41,207 nucleotides of DNA from Flavobacteriales bacterium (GCA_947453795.1 CANGIC010000004.1:1-41207), one strand, 5' to 3'; positions 23,029 to 32,260 are shown, counted from the first letter of the stretch. Made by a program: numbers and translations. The notes: a model not told the origin generated them from the letters alone.

Positions 23029-24768
23029 TTACAACTTAAACGTTGCACCTCTTTTTCTTTGTATACCGTCCGGACCGACTACTGTACAGATGAAAGAAAC
23101 ATTGTTTCCTGGTTTAACCTGCTTGATCAATCCCAATGCAGAGCTGATATCATTACCAGATCCTTTTGGCGGTGCTCCAACAGCTCCAGGTACTTGACAT
23201 TCCCAATTAATCATTGTCCATTTTGCATTCAATGGAATTTCTGGCGCATATTTCACGAATAAACGTGATTCTGCTTTAGAACCTTTATCCCCGTTTTTCG
23301 CTGCTCCCCAATAGATCTCTGGATCTGGAAGGCGCATTACGCGGAATTCAATTGTTCCCAATGAAACTGTTTTGTTCGTTACTGAGCTTTTACCAGATAC
23401 CGTAATTTTAGCAGTTTTACCACCAGAAACACGACCTACCCAAGTTTGACCAGTTTTCGTCAAGTTCACACCTTGTCCAGAAAGAACAGTTTGATCATAA
23501 CCAGACGCCACACCTTCAATTTTGTTTTCGTATCCGATGTACAACACGCGCAATTCAGGAAGGGAAACAGTGCCAGACGGTTTCATGATCTTGATCACTT
23601 TCTCCCAGTTTTCCGTTTTAGGAATACCGAATTTGTTGCGAATGGTTACAGTTCCTTTCAAAACCATTTCAGCTCCACCAGATGCTTTGGTACGAATTAT
23701 ACCTTTTCCATCCTTCGTTTCAGAAACAGTAGCTCCTTGAACAGTTACTTCCGGTTGACGATCCGTGTCGAACGCAGCCATCAATACTTCTACAGTGATT
23801 TCGTCGCCGCTGTTCGCCAATTCAGGACCATAAGCCAAAGCCATAATCTTGTTGAACGAGTACTCACCTCCACCAACACGTGAACGAATCAACGCAATTG
23901 CATCAGCGCGAGCAGTTAAGATTTCTTTCTGCATTGACGATAAAGAAGCAATAGCTGCTACAGATGGAGAGTGGTCGAATGTTTTACCAATCCAGTGTAC
24001 ACCATCAATTTCGTGAACCTTGCTTTTTTCTTGTTTCGTCAAGGAAGCATAAATCTTCTTAATCGCTTCTTTGTCCTCTTGATTGACATTTTTCATTGAC
24101 TTCTCAATCTGATCATTCAAATCTTTGAAATCTTTGAACGTGTTGATTGCAGGTGCTTTGAAGGAATATTTCTTTTTTCCTTTTTCTGCCATCCATGAAC
24201 CCGCGATTTTCTCTGTCAATTCAGCACGGTAATCGTTGTAGCTTTTCCACAATTTCATACCCGTACCACTTGGATTAGGATTTTTGATGTCCTCACCAAT
24301 CATAATTGACATTGCCTCGTCGTACTTGTCTTTTCCAGCCACATGTTCCAAGTGCATCCGTGTTGGACGCAAAGGATCTGCATTGCTGTATGCTTTAAAG
24401 ATAATGCTTTCTGGTCCTCCAATTGTTTTCACATCCTCACCACAAGCCGTCAAGATTTCGATTTTAATGTCATCGATTAACTTGATACGCTCTGCGGTCA
24501 TTTTGTCGATGTCTTCAACAATCTTCAAATAGTGCATTGCCTTTTTCTGAGCTTCCGGCACAGACTTATCTTGTGCGGTCTCAGCTAATTGTGATTTCTT
24601 TTCAAAACCTCTTTGGTATTCATTTTCATTGGAAATTTGAATATTTTCCTCGATTGCAACGAATGCATCAAGAATCGATTTTGAAACGTTAAGGGCTAGA
24701 AGTGCGGTAAGTACTAAGTACATCATACCGATCATCTTCTGCCTAGGGGTTTCTTTTCCTCCTGCCAT
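23029..24768 (-). CDS. gldM: GldM, T9SS/gliding motor stator protein
   Basis: GldM (PorM) is an inner-membrane protein with a long periplasmic dimer shaft that rotates with GldL to power the T9SS. Near the N-terminus MIGMMYLVLTALLALNVSKSILDAF is the single membrane helix, carrying conserved polar positions. Four periplasmic domains follow: D1 mainly helical (about 35-300), then beta-rich D2-D4 with SGDEITVEVLMAAFDTD, SLPELRVLYIGYENKIEG and LPDPEIYWGAAKNGD. At 579 residues it is some 60 longer than well-studied GldM/PorM proteins, with the excess apparently in D1. It follows gldL by 64 nt and precedes gldN by 18 nt. Confidence 0.96.
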   Translation of the reverse strand: MAGGKETPRQKMIGMMYLVLTALLALNVSKSILDAFVAIEENIQISNENEYQRGFEKKSQLAETAQDKSVPEAQKKAMHYLKIVEDIDKMTAERIKLIDDIKIEILTACGEDVKTIGGPESIIFKAYSNADPLRPTRMHLEHVAGKDKYDEAMSIMIGEDIKNPNPSGTGMKLWKSYNDYRAELTEKIAGSWMAEKGKKKYSFKAPAINTFKDFKDLNDQIEKSMKNVNQEDKEAIKKIYASLTKQEKSKVHEIDGVHWIGKTFDHSPSVAAIASLSSMQKEILTARADAIALIRSRVGGGEYSFNKIMALAYGPELANSGDEITVEVLMAAFDTDRQPEVTVQGATVSETKDGKGIIRTKASGGAEMVLKGTVTIRNKFGIPKTENWEKVIKIMKPSGTVSLPELRVLYIGYENKIEGVASGYDQTVLSGQGVNLTKTGQTWVGRVSGGKTAKITVSGKSSVTNKTVSLGTIEFRVMRLPDPEIYWGAAKNGDKGSKAESRLFVKYAPEIPLNAKWTMINWECQVPGAVGAPPKGSGNDISSALGLIKQVKPGNNVSFICTVVGPDGIQRKRGATFKL

Positions 24769-24832
24769 GATTAATTAATTTTTATTGGTTTGCAATAAAC
24801 TTAATGTTCAACAACTTAAAAGTAACAACTTG

Positions 24833-25648
24833 TTATCCTCTAGTTATCGTCATAGCTTTCAGCATATTTCCATACACGTTATTAAGATCCGTAAGGTTCT
24901 TAGACAACATTGCCATGTTTTCTTTGTACAAACGTGTATCTTCCGCAGAGTCAGATAGATTTTTCATCATATCCGTAACTTGCGCTTGGAATTTCTCAGT
25001 TGCCTCAAGATGTGAAGAAGAACCTTTCAATTGAAGTTCGTACACATTGTTGAGTGCAGCAAGATTTTTAGATACTTTTTGCATTTGCTCACCAAATGAC
25101 TCACCTTCAGCAGTTGAAGAAGTCAATCCAGCGATAGATACAGATGCACGCTCGTAAGCTTCAGAGAGAGAAGCAACTTTTTCAGAAGCTGCCTGAAGAC
25201 TTGTTACATAACCGTCTGTTGCCGCAGCAGCAGAAGTTACACCTTTCAATTGGGCAGCATTGTCACCCAATGTACGCATTCCATCTCCAAGACGCTCTAG
25301 CAAAGCGCTGTCGATTTTTGCTTCTTCGAGCATTTTGTCAAGTTGATCCGTGATTCCTGAACCACCACGACCTCCACGACCTCCTGCAGGAAGATTTTCG
25401 TGATCTAACTCATCCGAATGGCCCAATGCCAATTCTGGATATACAAGCTCCCAATTTGGGTCTTCGTGGATCGGCTCAAATGCCGAGAAAATGAAGATTA
25501 ATGCTTCTGTACTAAGACCGATGATCAACATAAGTGACGCACCTGGCCAGTGTTGAATTTTGAACAACGCCCCAACGATTACGACTGCTGCACCAAAACC
25601 GTACAGCTTTGCCATAAACTTTTTCCATCCTTTACTTCCTGGTTTCAT
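24833..25648 (-). CDS. gldL: GldL, T9SS/gliding motor membrane protein
   Basis: GldL (PorL) forms the inner-membrane pentamer of the proton-driven T9SS motor around the GldM helices. The first 60 residues contain two membrane helices (KLYGFGAAVVIVGALFKI and ASLMLIIGLSTEALIFIFSAF) including the membrane Glu thought to carry protons (STEALI). The cytoplasmic remainder is a long helical/coiled-coil region, preceded by a Gly/Arg-rich linker GGRGGRGGSG at about 90. The 271-residue length is somewhat above short family members. It lies 51 nt after gldK and 64 nt before gldM in the same direction. Confidence 0.96.
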   Translation of the reverse strand: MKPGSKGWKKFMAKLYGFGAAVVIVGALFKIQHWPGASLMLIIGLSTEALIFIFSAFEPIHEDPNWELVYPELALGHSDELDHENLPAGGRGGRGGSGITDQLDKMLEEAKIDSALLERLGDGMRTLGDNAAQLKGVTSAAAATDGYVTSLQAASEKVASLSEAYERASVSIAGLTSSTAEGESFGEQMQKVSKNLAALNNVYELQLKGSSSHLEATEKFQAQVTDMMKNLSDSAEDTRLYKENMAMLSKNLTDLNNVYGNMLKAMTITRG

Positions 25649-25699
25649 AGTTTTCCTTGTTTTTTGGTTTTAAATTAATTTACTACTTTTTGTTTATTC

Positions 25700-27265
25700 T
25701 TAGCGAAGTTGGATGTCGCTTTGAATTTCTTCGCCTCCCTCACGAGTAAAGTCACGACCTCCTCGTCCTAGGTGAGTCATTACATTTCGGTAACCGATGT
25801 ATGACTTGGCAGTATCTTGATATTCATATGTTCTAGATGCATTCTGTAGGTAGAAACCGATGTCTTTCCAAGAGCCACCTCTCAATACTTTACGTTTCGC
25901 TGATGGTGGATCCCAGTCCATTGCATCGTAACGGTAATCGGTATTCATGTCATGTGAAAACTCATACATGGATTCGTCGAAAGCCGTTTCACACCATTCT
26001 GCAACGTTTCCAGCCATACAGTATAGACCCCATCCGTTCGGATTGTAAGTGAATACTTTTACCGTTTGGAAACCGCCATCTTCAAAGTATCTTCCACGCA
26101 TAGGTTTGAAGTTACCCAAGAAACAACCGCTTCCATTTCGGATATAAGGTCCACCCCAAGGGAATTGAGACATATTCAAATCACCACGTGATGCGCGTTC
26201 CCACTCTGCCTCTGTTGGCAAACGGAAATCATTCACAAACAAATCTCCCATTGCTACCAACCAGTTGTTCAACAACTGTGTTCTCCAAACAGAAAATGCT
26301 TTTGCTTGGAACCATGTCACACCAACTACCGGGTAGTTGTCATACGCAGGATGCCAAAAATACATGTTCGTCATTGGATCATGGAACGAATACGTAAAGT
26401 CACGCACCCAGCACAATGTGTCCGGATATACGTTAATTACCTCGTCAATGATAAATCGATTTCTATCCGTGTGACCGCGTAAGGCATTGTTTTGTCCTTT
26501 TTTGTTAAAGTACCCCATGTCCAAATCTTGACCTTGTGGTTCTCCAGTGAACGGATGTTCAGGTGTATTTAGGTCACGGTGATCTTGCGATTGTTTCGAA
26601 CCTGGATCTTGAACAGTGGTCGACGGCGCAAATCCACCGTTTTCAATTTCGATGCGTCCACGTTTTGCAGCTTCACGGTAATCGATCCAATAGTATCGGA
26701 ACATCAATTTACGCGTGTCAATTTCTCTTCTTTTGTAGAAACGCTCTGGCTGAGGATAATACATGTCTGCCAAAATCGGAACGATGTCTGGATCGGCATA
26801 ATCAAAGTTACGGTCCCAATTCAATGAGAAAATCTGGCGATTCATGTCACGTTCAGCTGGATCGTATTCCACATATTCCAAAGACCCTTCGTCAAAATAC
26901 ATGTCCGAGTAATTGATGTACTTTCCAGCATCATCATCTTCCGTCAATTCTGACATGTAGATTTTGTCGCGAGCAATTGAGTCACGCACCCATTCGACGA
27001 ATTGGCGGTACTCATTGTTCGAAATCTCCGTTTGGTCCATGTAAAATGCTTGGATGGATACCGTCTTCGCCCTAGTTTGGTGAAGGAATGGTACATCCTG
27101 GTCATTTTCTCCCATGGTATATGACCCCGAAGGGATATACACCATACCCAATGGAATTTCGGGTTGGTACACTGGTCTCCCTAGTGCACCTGTCAGATGG
27201 CCTGTTCTTGTACTACAAGAAGCAAGGAACGCACCTGCAATACCAATTAACAAAAGTTTTTTCAT
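25700..27265 (-). CDS. gldK: GldK, T9SS ring lipoprotein
   Basis: GldK (PorK) is an outer-membrane lipoprotein that builds the periplasmic ring with GldN. The lipobox LASC ends the signal (Cys17). The body is a formylglycine-generating-enzyme-like (FGE-sulfatase) fold: MVYIPSGSYTMGEND, YMDQTEISNNEYRQFVEW, then PVVGVTWFQAKAFSVWR, FRLPTEAEWERASRG, and NVAEWCETAF followed by VLRGGSW. This fold is used structurally in GldK, without oxidase function. The 521 residues include an insert (about 120-290) typical of flavobacterial GldK. It is 117 nt downstream of the porP/sprF gene and starts the K-L-M-N series. Confidence 0.96.
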   Translation of the reverse strand: MKKLLLIGIAGAFLASCSTRTGHLTGALGRPVYQPEIPLGMVYIPSGSYTMGENDQDVPFLHQTRAKTVSIQAFYMDQTEISNNEYRQFVEWVRDSIARDKIYMSELTEDDDAGKYINYSDMYFDEGSLEYVEYDPAERDMNRQIFSLNWDRNFDYADPDIVPILADMYYPQPERFYKRREIDTRKLMFRYYWIDYREAAKRGRIEIENGGFAPSTTVQDPGSKQSQDHRDLNTPEHPFTGEPQGQDLDMGYFNKKGQNNALRGHTDRNRFIIDEVINVYPDTLCWVRDFTYSFHDPMTNMYFWHPAYDNYPVVGVTWFQAKAFSVWRTQLLNNWLVAMGDLFVNDFRLPTEAEWERASRGDLNMSQFPWGGPYIRNGSGCFLGNFKPMRGRYFEDGGFQTVKVFTYNPNGWGLYCMAGNVAEWCETAFDESMYEFSHDMNTDYRYDAMDWDPPSAKRKVLRGGSWKDIGFYLQNASRTYEYQDTAKSYIGYRNVMTHLGRGGRDFTREGGEEIQSDIQLR

Positions 27266-27382
27266 TCTACCTCTTTTTTTTCAACTTCCGGACACCAATT
27301 TCAACTATCTACAGGATCAATCAGTATGGTTGTAACGGAACTTACCTAATTGGGGTTACAAATATTGTCATTTTTTTTTATT

Positions 27383-28312
27383 CTACAACCATCTTGGGTG
27401 CGCTGCCTTTGTCACAGGCGGCGGCGGAAGGAAGTAGCAATACTTCACCATGATCTCGTGTGAACCTCGAGAAACACTGGCTAATTTGTTCGTTGTAATA
27501 TCATAGGAGTACCCTACTGTCATGTTTTGAATAGGCATAAATCCGAGCATCAAACCAATCGCATCTATTGTTCGGTAAGTCAATCCACCGTAAGCCATTC
27601 CTCTCCATAGATAGCGCACATTTAAATCTGCACTGAATTTCACCATGTCGGTTCTCAACAATACTTGAGCGTCGATATCACCACCAAGCACTTGGGTAAA
27701 TTTCTTACCTCCCATGATGTAATAGTGACGCGCTGTTTGATACGACTGTGTAGCAGATCCTCCTTGCAATAAAGACTCAGACACATGCGTCGATGAAATT
27801 CCAGCATAATAATTTTGCGCACCTTTCCAATACAAACCAAAATTAAGGTCCAAACTCGTTGCAGCAAAACCAACTGGCAAGGTGTTATCAAGCGTTGTCG
27901 TTGGTGGAACCCAAACAGGAGACATTCCAAAATTAATGATCCCAACACCTACTCCAATCCCAAGTGTTCCAGCACTACCTATTTGTAAAGGATATGAGTA
28001 ATTCAATAACAAATTGTTTTGACGAGAAAACCCAATGGCATCGTGGAAAAATGAGATTCCTACTCCACCAGGAAAAAATCTATTCATGTTTGCTTCGATG
28101 TTCAGCATCGCTGAATTCGGCGCTCCATTCACCTTATCCCATTGATTGCGGTATAAAGTCGTTGCACAGATACCTTCATCGATACCCGTTTCTCCTGGAT
28201 TGAAACTCATTTTGTTGTAAATAAAATGGGTAACAAGAGGGTCCTGTTGCGCGTAAATCGATCCGTAAACCGATGAAACACAAGTAAATAGCACAAGTAA
28301 TATCTTCTTCAT
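27383..28312 (-). CDS. PorP/SprF family outer-membrane protein
   Basis: The 309-residue barrel protein of the PorP/SprF family has a cleavable signal (MKKILLVLFTCVSSVYGSIYAQ), the family start DPLVTHFIYNKMSFNPGETG, the motif RNQWDKVNGAPNSAMLNIE, and GGLTYRTIDAIGLMLGFMPIQNMTVGYSYDITTNKL near the end. PorP-family proteins are T9SS outer-membrane partners: P. gingivalis PorP is needed for secretion, and SprF is needed for SprB delivery in F. johnsoniae. Gene position directly before gldK-L-M-N matches the porP-K-L-M-N order, favouring PorP-like function, although paralogues are many. A weak -7 box (TATTTTAG) lies at 28376-28383. The gap to gldK has no clear terminator. Confidence 0.93.
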   Translation of the reverse strand: MKKILLVLFTCVSSVYGSIYAQQDPLVTHFIYNKMSFNPGETGIDEGICATTLYRNQWDKVNGAPNSAMLNIEANMNRFFPGGVGISFFHDAIGFSRQNNLLLNYSYPLQIGSAGTLGIGVGVGIINFGMSPVWVPPTTTLDNTLPVGFAATSLDLNFGLYWKGAQNYYAGISSTHVSESLLQGGSATQSYQTARHYYIMGGKKFTQVLGGDIDAQVLLRTDMVKFSADLNVRYLWRGMAYGGLTYRTIDAIGLMLGFMPIQNMTVGYSYDITTNKLASVSRGSHEIMVKYCYFLPPPPVTKAAHPRWL

Positions 28313-28454
28313 AGCAAGATTATTCTCATAAATAGTTTACATGAGACGACACCCGAAGGCACTCTCAATTGGCGACTAAAATAGTAATTTTTATTTAATT
28401 AAGAAATTTTTTCAGCAAATGGACTTCGTTTGCATTTCGAAAAACGATTTCTTC

Positions 28455-29612
28455 TCACGACAATTTCTGGTAAGTCTTCCACCACAAATCAGGAATTTCA
28501 TTTTTCATTGCCAATTCATAATCCATTGCATCGCAAGGAACTAAGTGATGTCTTTCGTAATTACTTCCTTTCTGCGGTGGGTATGGCACTTCCATCCACC
28601 AACGTTCGGAACGATTGCTTTTGTAGAAGATCAACTCTTCGTTAAAATCGTTGATGTGCACAATGAATCTCAGGTAATCGCGCTTACTTCCAATGGGGAA
28701 ATCACCTTTGCGTTGGGACACGCCATCCAAAAAGTACCACAGCACTTGAGCCAGCAATGCCGAAGCACTTCCGGCCTCAAATTCAGGGTAATAATTAAAC
28801 ACACCCATGGACGTTAATTTGTCACTGATTCCCGCATATTTTGCGATTTGACAGATTTGATCCGCATAGAACCCATTTGGCGAGGTATACCAGGGTTCAC
28901 GCAGTTCTGATCCGCGAATGCTTGAGAAGTCGATGGAAAGAAGGTCCGAATTGCGCAAATGTGGCTCTGCCTTTCTGAAATTTGCATTGTATTCACCCAG
29001 TCTACAAATATCAAAGTATAACTTGTCGAACAGCTCAAACTCTTCCCGTGAAACAAAAGGGGCCTGCGCGCCGATGTTGGCATGATTAAAGAGGTAGCAA
29101 GGACGTTGCATAAGCAGCTGACTCAAGTATCCCTCAGCGTGTGCATCAACTTCAGGACTGCCCAAATCTAAAGAATAATCTACCGAACAGATGTTGACGA
29201 TTTGTTCAAGTGCAGCATATCCCTTGTACATGGCGATGGTCAAATCCTGACTCCCACCGACGAGCAAAGGAATTACGCCAATTTTAATGCATTCCTCAAT
29301 AATTTGTGAAACAGCAAAATACGTGTCATCAATGGTCGAACCTGGAAGGACATCACCCAAGTCATACAAGGGCATTTCCCATCCAACACCGAGGTATAGC
29401 GTATTTAAGAAATGACGAAATTGCGCTGGATTGTGCGGACATGCTTTTTTATCTCCGCGGTATTCTGGAACGTGAAAAAGGGCAACCCCTCCTTTCTTCA
29501 ACTCCGGAAATCCTGTAATTGTATTAAACGATTGAATCGCACTTCCGATCTGATTCGCGCGGTACTTTTCTTCAGCATCAAGGGGTGATAAATAGATCGA
29601 AATGTCTTTCAT
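28455..29612 (-). CDS. Arginase/ureohydrolase-fold protein with a degenerate metal site
   Basis: Matches the arginase/formimidoylglutamase family in length and motif order, over 385 residues from the ATG at 29612 (MKDISIYLSPL). An earlier TTG is excluded because a -7 box covers it. The canonical motifs are altered: GGDHS is GGSQD (119-123), DAHxD is DYSLD (145-149), SxDxD is SIDFS (226-230). Three of six Mn ligands are therefore missing (two His and one Asp replaced by Gln, Ser and Ser). Catalysis by the normal binuclear route is unlikely, so automatic names such as formimidoylglutamase should be treated with caution. It lies between topA and the T9SS operon. Its true role is unknown. Confidence 0.8.
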   Translation of the reverse strand: MKDISIYLSPLDAEEKYRANQIGSAIQSFNTITGFPELKKGGVALFHVPEYRGDKKACPHNPAQFRHFLNTLYLGVGWEMPLYDLGDVLPGSTIDDTYFAVSQIIEECIKIGVIPLLVGGSQDLTIAMYKGYAALEQIVNICSVDYSLDLGSPEVDAHAEGYLSQLLMQRPCYLFNHANIGAQAPFVSREEFELFDKLYFDICRLGEYNANFRKAEPHLRNSDLLSIDFSSIRGSELREPWYTSPNGFYADQICQIAKYAGISDKLTSMGVFNYYPEFEAGSASALLAQVLWYFLDGVSQRKGDFPIGSKRDYLRFIVHINDFNEELIFYKSNRSERWWMEVPYPPQKGSNYERHHLVPCDAMDYELAMKNEIPDLWWKTYQKLS

Positions 29613-29624
29613 TGATTTTTTGTT

Positions 29625-29632
29625 CAAATCTA
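29625..29632 (-). promoter_or_regulatory. Promoter -7 box for the arginase-fold gene (TAGATTTG)
   Basis: Full match to TAnnTTTG, 12 nt before the ATG at 29612, with a TTTC at 29653-29656 in place of the -33 TTTG (20-nt spacer). The box overlaps the alternative TTG start and so favours the ATG. Confidence 0.55.
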
Positions 29633-29714
29633 ATTGAAAGCATTCATCAGCCGAAAGATGACGTAAAAAGTATTAAAGAACAAAAAGTGAATAACTGAAA
29701 ACTGCGGTGTATTG

Positions 29715-32033
29715 TTATTTCTTCTTGGCGCCTCTCTTTGGTGCTGTTTTTTGGTTCGCGGCAATGTCCAAACACTCCTCGATGGTTAGCGTTTCTGGAA
29801 CAGTTCCTTTCGGCAATTTAAAATTGTCTTTCCCAATTTTTAGGTAAGCACCATAGCGTCCATTCAATAACTGTACATCTGCACGACCATCAAATGTTTT
29901 GATCATTTTATTGGCTTCTTCTTCCTGCTTGACGGCAATAATTTCCTGAGCTCTCTCCAAGGTGATCGACATTGGGTCTTCTCCTTTTGGAATAGACACG
30001 AACAATTTTCCATACTGAACATAGGGTCCAAAACGTCCCACATTGGCGCGGATTTCTTGCCCTTCCAATTCCCCCAATACACGCGGTAATTTGAACAATT
30101 CCAAGGCATCTTCTAAAGTAACGGTAGAGATAGATTGCTCTTTCCGCAATGATGCAAAAGTCGGTTTTTCACCATCCACTTGCTCATCCCCTATTTGAAT
30201 CATCGGGCCAAATCGACCGATACGAGCGATGACATTTTTTCCAGATACAGGATGTTGACCAAGATGCCTTTCGCCAGTTACACGGCTTGAATTTTCCAGC
30301 GTGTCTTCCACAATTTTATGGAAGGGATTGTAAAAATCATGTAGCATCTGTGTCCACCCAATCATTCCGTGTGCAATCTCGTCGAATTCTTGTTCCACCT
30401 TCGCGGTGAATTGATAATCCATGATTTGACCAAAATGCTCAGACAAGAAATCAGTGACCAATGAACCAATGTCTGTAGGTGAGAGTTTATTTTTTTCTTT
30501 ACCGGTCACTTCCTTGCGGACCTCGCTTTGAATGGATCCATTTTTCAAAGTCAAATAGGCATACTTGCGCTCGGCACCTTCCCGTTCCATCTTTTCCACA
30601 TAACCGCGTTTCTGAATCGCAGAAATTGTCGATGCATAGGTGGACGGACGACCGATCCCAAGTTCTTCCATTTTCTTCACTAGGGATGCCTCCACATAAC
30701 GTGCAGGAGGACGCGTAAATCGTTCAATCGAGGTAATCTCTGTCACCTTCAATTCTTCACCCGCCGTAACAGCTGGTAAAAGCCCTTCTGTTTGTTCTTC
30801 CTCGTTGTCCAAGTCTTCCACATTGGATTCCATGTACACCCGCAAGAAACCATCAAAACGAATAACCTCCCCCTTCGCTTCGAACCTACCCGAAACCGCA
30901 GGTGAAGTGATAGAAACCGTCGTTCTTTCCAACTGCGCCAAGGCCATTTGTGAAGCAATCGCACGTTTCCAAATCAATTCGTAGAGGCGTTCTTCGTCGC
31001 GCTCGGAGGTGATGCTGTGCGTCCCGAAATCGGTGGGACGAATGGCCTCGTGGGCCTCTTGTGCACTCGCACTTTTTGTGGTGTATTTCGTTGGGCGCGA
31101 ATATTCTTCGCCATAAGCCCGTAAAATTTCTGCTTTGGAACCTTGAACAGCAGTATCGGATAAATTCACCGAGTCCGTTCTCATATAGGTAATTTTACCC
31201 GATTCGTATAACTTCTGAGCCACCGTCATCGTTCGCGTCACAGAAAAACCAAGTTTTAAACTCGCTTCTTGTTGCAGTGTTGATGTGGTAAATGGTGCTG
31301 CTGGTGTGCGTGTTGCTGGCTTGGTTTGTACATCAGCAACCGTAAAGGTTGCGCCATTACAACTTTCTAAAAAAGTTTTTGACTCCTCTTCCGATTTTAA
31401 TTGCGCAGAATATTCTGTTTTTAACACGCCTTTTTGCGCGCCAAAAATACCATTCACACGGAAAAAGTTGTTCGAATTATGGGCCTCAATTTCGCGCTCT
31501 CGTTCCACAATCAAACGCACAGCAACAGACTGTACACGTCCGGCAGATAAACTTGGGCGAACCTTTTTCCACAACACAGGCGACAATTCAAAACCCACCA
31601 ATCGGTCAAGCATTCGTCTTGCTTGCTGTGCATCAACAAGTTGCTTGTTAATTTCACGTGGATTATCAATGGCTTTTAGGATTGCTGTCTTCGTAATTTC
31701 GTTAAATGTTATGCGTTTGGTGTCTTTTTTTGCCAGTCCCAACGTTTCGTACAAGTGCCAAGAAATGGCTTCACCTTCGCGGTCCTCATCCGTTGCTAGC
31801 CAAACCGTTTCGGCTTCCTTTGCCAATTTTTTCAATTCGGCAACCAATTGTTTTTTATCGGCAGAAATCTCGTAATTGGGTTCAAAATTATTTTCTACAT
31901 CGATGGCCAATCCTTTTTTCGCCAGATCTCGAACATGCCCGAAACTTGATTTAACGATGAAATCTTTTCCAAGATATCCTTCAATTGTTTTGGCTTTTGC
32001 TGGGGACTCGACTATAACTAGATTCTTTGCCAT
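29715..32033 (-). CDS. topA: DNA topoisomerase I
   Basis: Type IA topoisomerase that relaxes negative supercoils. Counting from the ATG at 32033 (MAKNLVIVESPAKAKTI): the Toprim domain with catalytic Glu9 and the acidic motif TDEDREGEA (81-89), SLSAGRVQSVAVRLIVERE at 161-179, the active-site Tyr283 in ITYMRTDSVNLS, and the large helical and gate domains. The C-terminus has repeated topoisomerase C-terminal modules with GRFGPMIQIG, GRFGPYVQYG and GRYGAYLKIG, and no four-cysteine zinc fingers, the usual Bacteroidota form. The 772-residue length fits. An upstream in-frame start (32087) would precede the conserved beginning and is less likely. Its lysine-rich end KRGAKKK is typical. Confidence 0.97.
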   Translation of the reverse strand: MAKNLVIVESPAKAKTIEGYLGKDFIVKSSFGHVRDLAKKGLAIDVENNFEPNYEISADKKQLVAELKKLAKEAETVWLATDEDREGEAISWHLYETLGLAKKDTKRITFNEITKTAILKAIDNPREINKQLVDAQQARRMLDRLVGFELSPVLWKKVRPSLSAGRVQSVAVRLIVEREREIEAHNSNNFFRVNGIFGAQKGVLKTEYSAQLKSEEESKTFLESCNGATFTVADVQTKPATRTPAAPFTTSTLQQEASLKLGFSVTRTMTVAQKLYESGKITYMRTDSVNLSDTAVQGSKAEILRAYGEEYSRPTKYTTKSASAQEAHEAIRPTDFGTHSITSERDEERLYELIWKRAIASQMALAQLERTTVSITSPAVSGRFEAKGEVIRFDGFLRVYMESNVEDLDNEEEQTEGLLPAVTAGEELKVTEITSIERFTRPPARYVEASLVKKMEELGIGRPSTYASTISAIQKRGYVEKMEREGAERKYAYLTLKNGSIQSEVRKEVTGKEKNKLSPTDIGSLVTDFLSEHFGQIMDYQFTAKVEQEFDEIAHGMIGWTQMLHDFYNPFHKIVEDTLENSSRVTGERHLGQHPVSGKNVIARIGRFGPMIQIGDEQVDGEKPTFASLRKEQSISTVTLEDALELFKLPRVLGELEGQEIRANVGRFGPYVQYGKLFVSIPKGEDPMSITLERAQEIIAVKQEEEANKMIKTFDGRADVQLLNGRYGAYLKIGKDNFKLPKGTVPETLTIEECLDIAANQKTAPKRGAKKK

Positions 32034-32137
32034 CGGTGAGTGTTTTTTTTTGTTAACGTGAAAATCAGGACCGCAAAGTAAATTCAAATGTTCTCAATTT
32101 CCAATGACTTTTTTTGGAGTTTTTCTCCTATATTATA

Positions 32138-32154
32138 TTTAACCATAGGTTAAA
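32138..32154. promoter_or_regulatory. 17-bp perfect palindrome in the topA/miaB divergent region
   Basis: TTTAACC-ATA-GGTTAAA, 7-bp arms with a 3-bp centre. It lies about 60 bp upstream of a possible topA -7 box (32074-32081) and about 75 bp upstream of the miaB -33 box. The size and symmetry suit a dimeric regulator's site, but a chance AT-rich palindrome cannot be excluded. Confidence 0.35.
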
Positions 32155-32229
32155 GAAATTTTTAATTTATTCAGCAACTTCTTAAAATTTAATTTTCGAA
32201 AGGCAGTTCTACTCATTTTTAACTGACAT

Positions 32230-32260
32230 TTTGACATACATGTCTTTTTCTGTACTTTTG
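32230..32260 (+). promoter_or_regulatory. Promoter of the miaB-secG operon (TTTG-N19-TACTTTTG)
   Basis: An exact match to the Bacteroidota promoter: -33 TTTG at 32230-32233, 19-nt spacer, -7 TACTTTTG at 32253-32260. The predicted start of transcription is about 32265, roughly 20 nt before the ATG at 32285. It rules out the in-frame TTG at 32231, which lies within the -33 box. Confidence 0.85.

Noticed and set aside
23446-23883. 145-codon open frame on the plus strand inside gldM
   Set aside because: Antisense shadow of a well-supported T9SS gene; the translation is low-complexity, without recognisable domains, and no promoter precedes it.
29115-29150. DAHAE motif in the arginase-fold protein as the true DAHxD metal site
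   Set aside because: It lies about 11 residues after the position expected for the motif, ends in Glu-Gly and matches the following helix instead; DYSLD aligns better with the canonical strand.
32100-32130. GGAG-T5-CTCC hairpin as a terminator in the topA/miaB gap
   Set aside because: The stem is only 4 bp, it has no T-tract after it in either direction, and the flanking genes diverge, so no terminator is needed.
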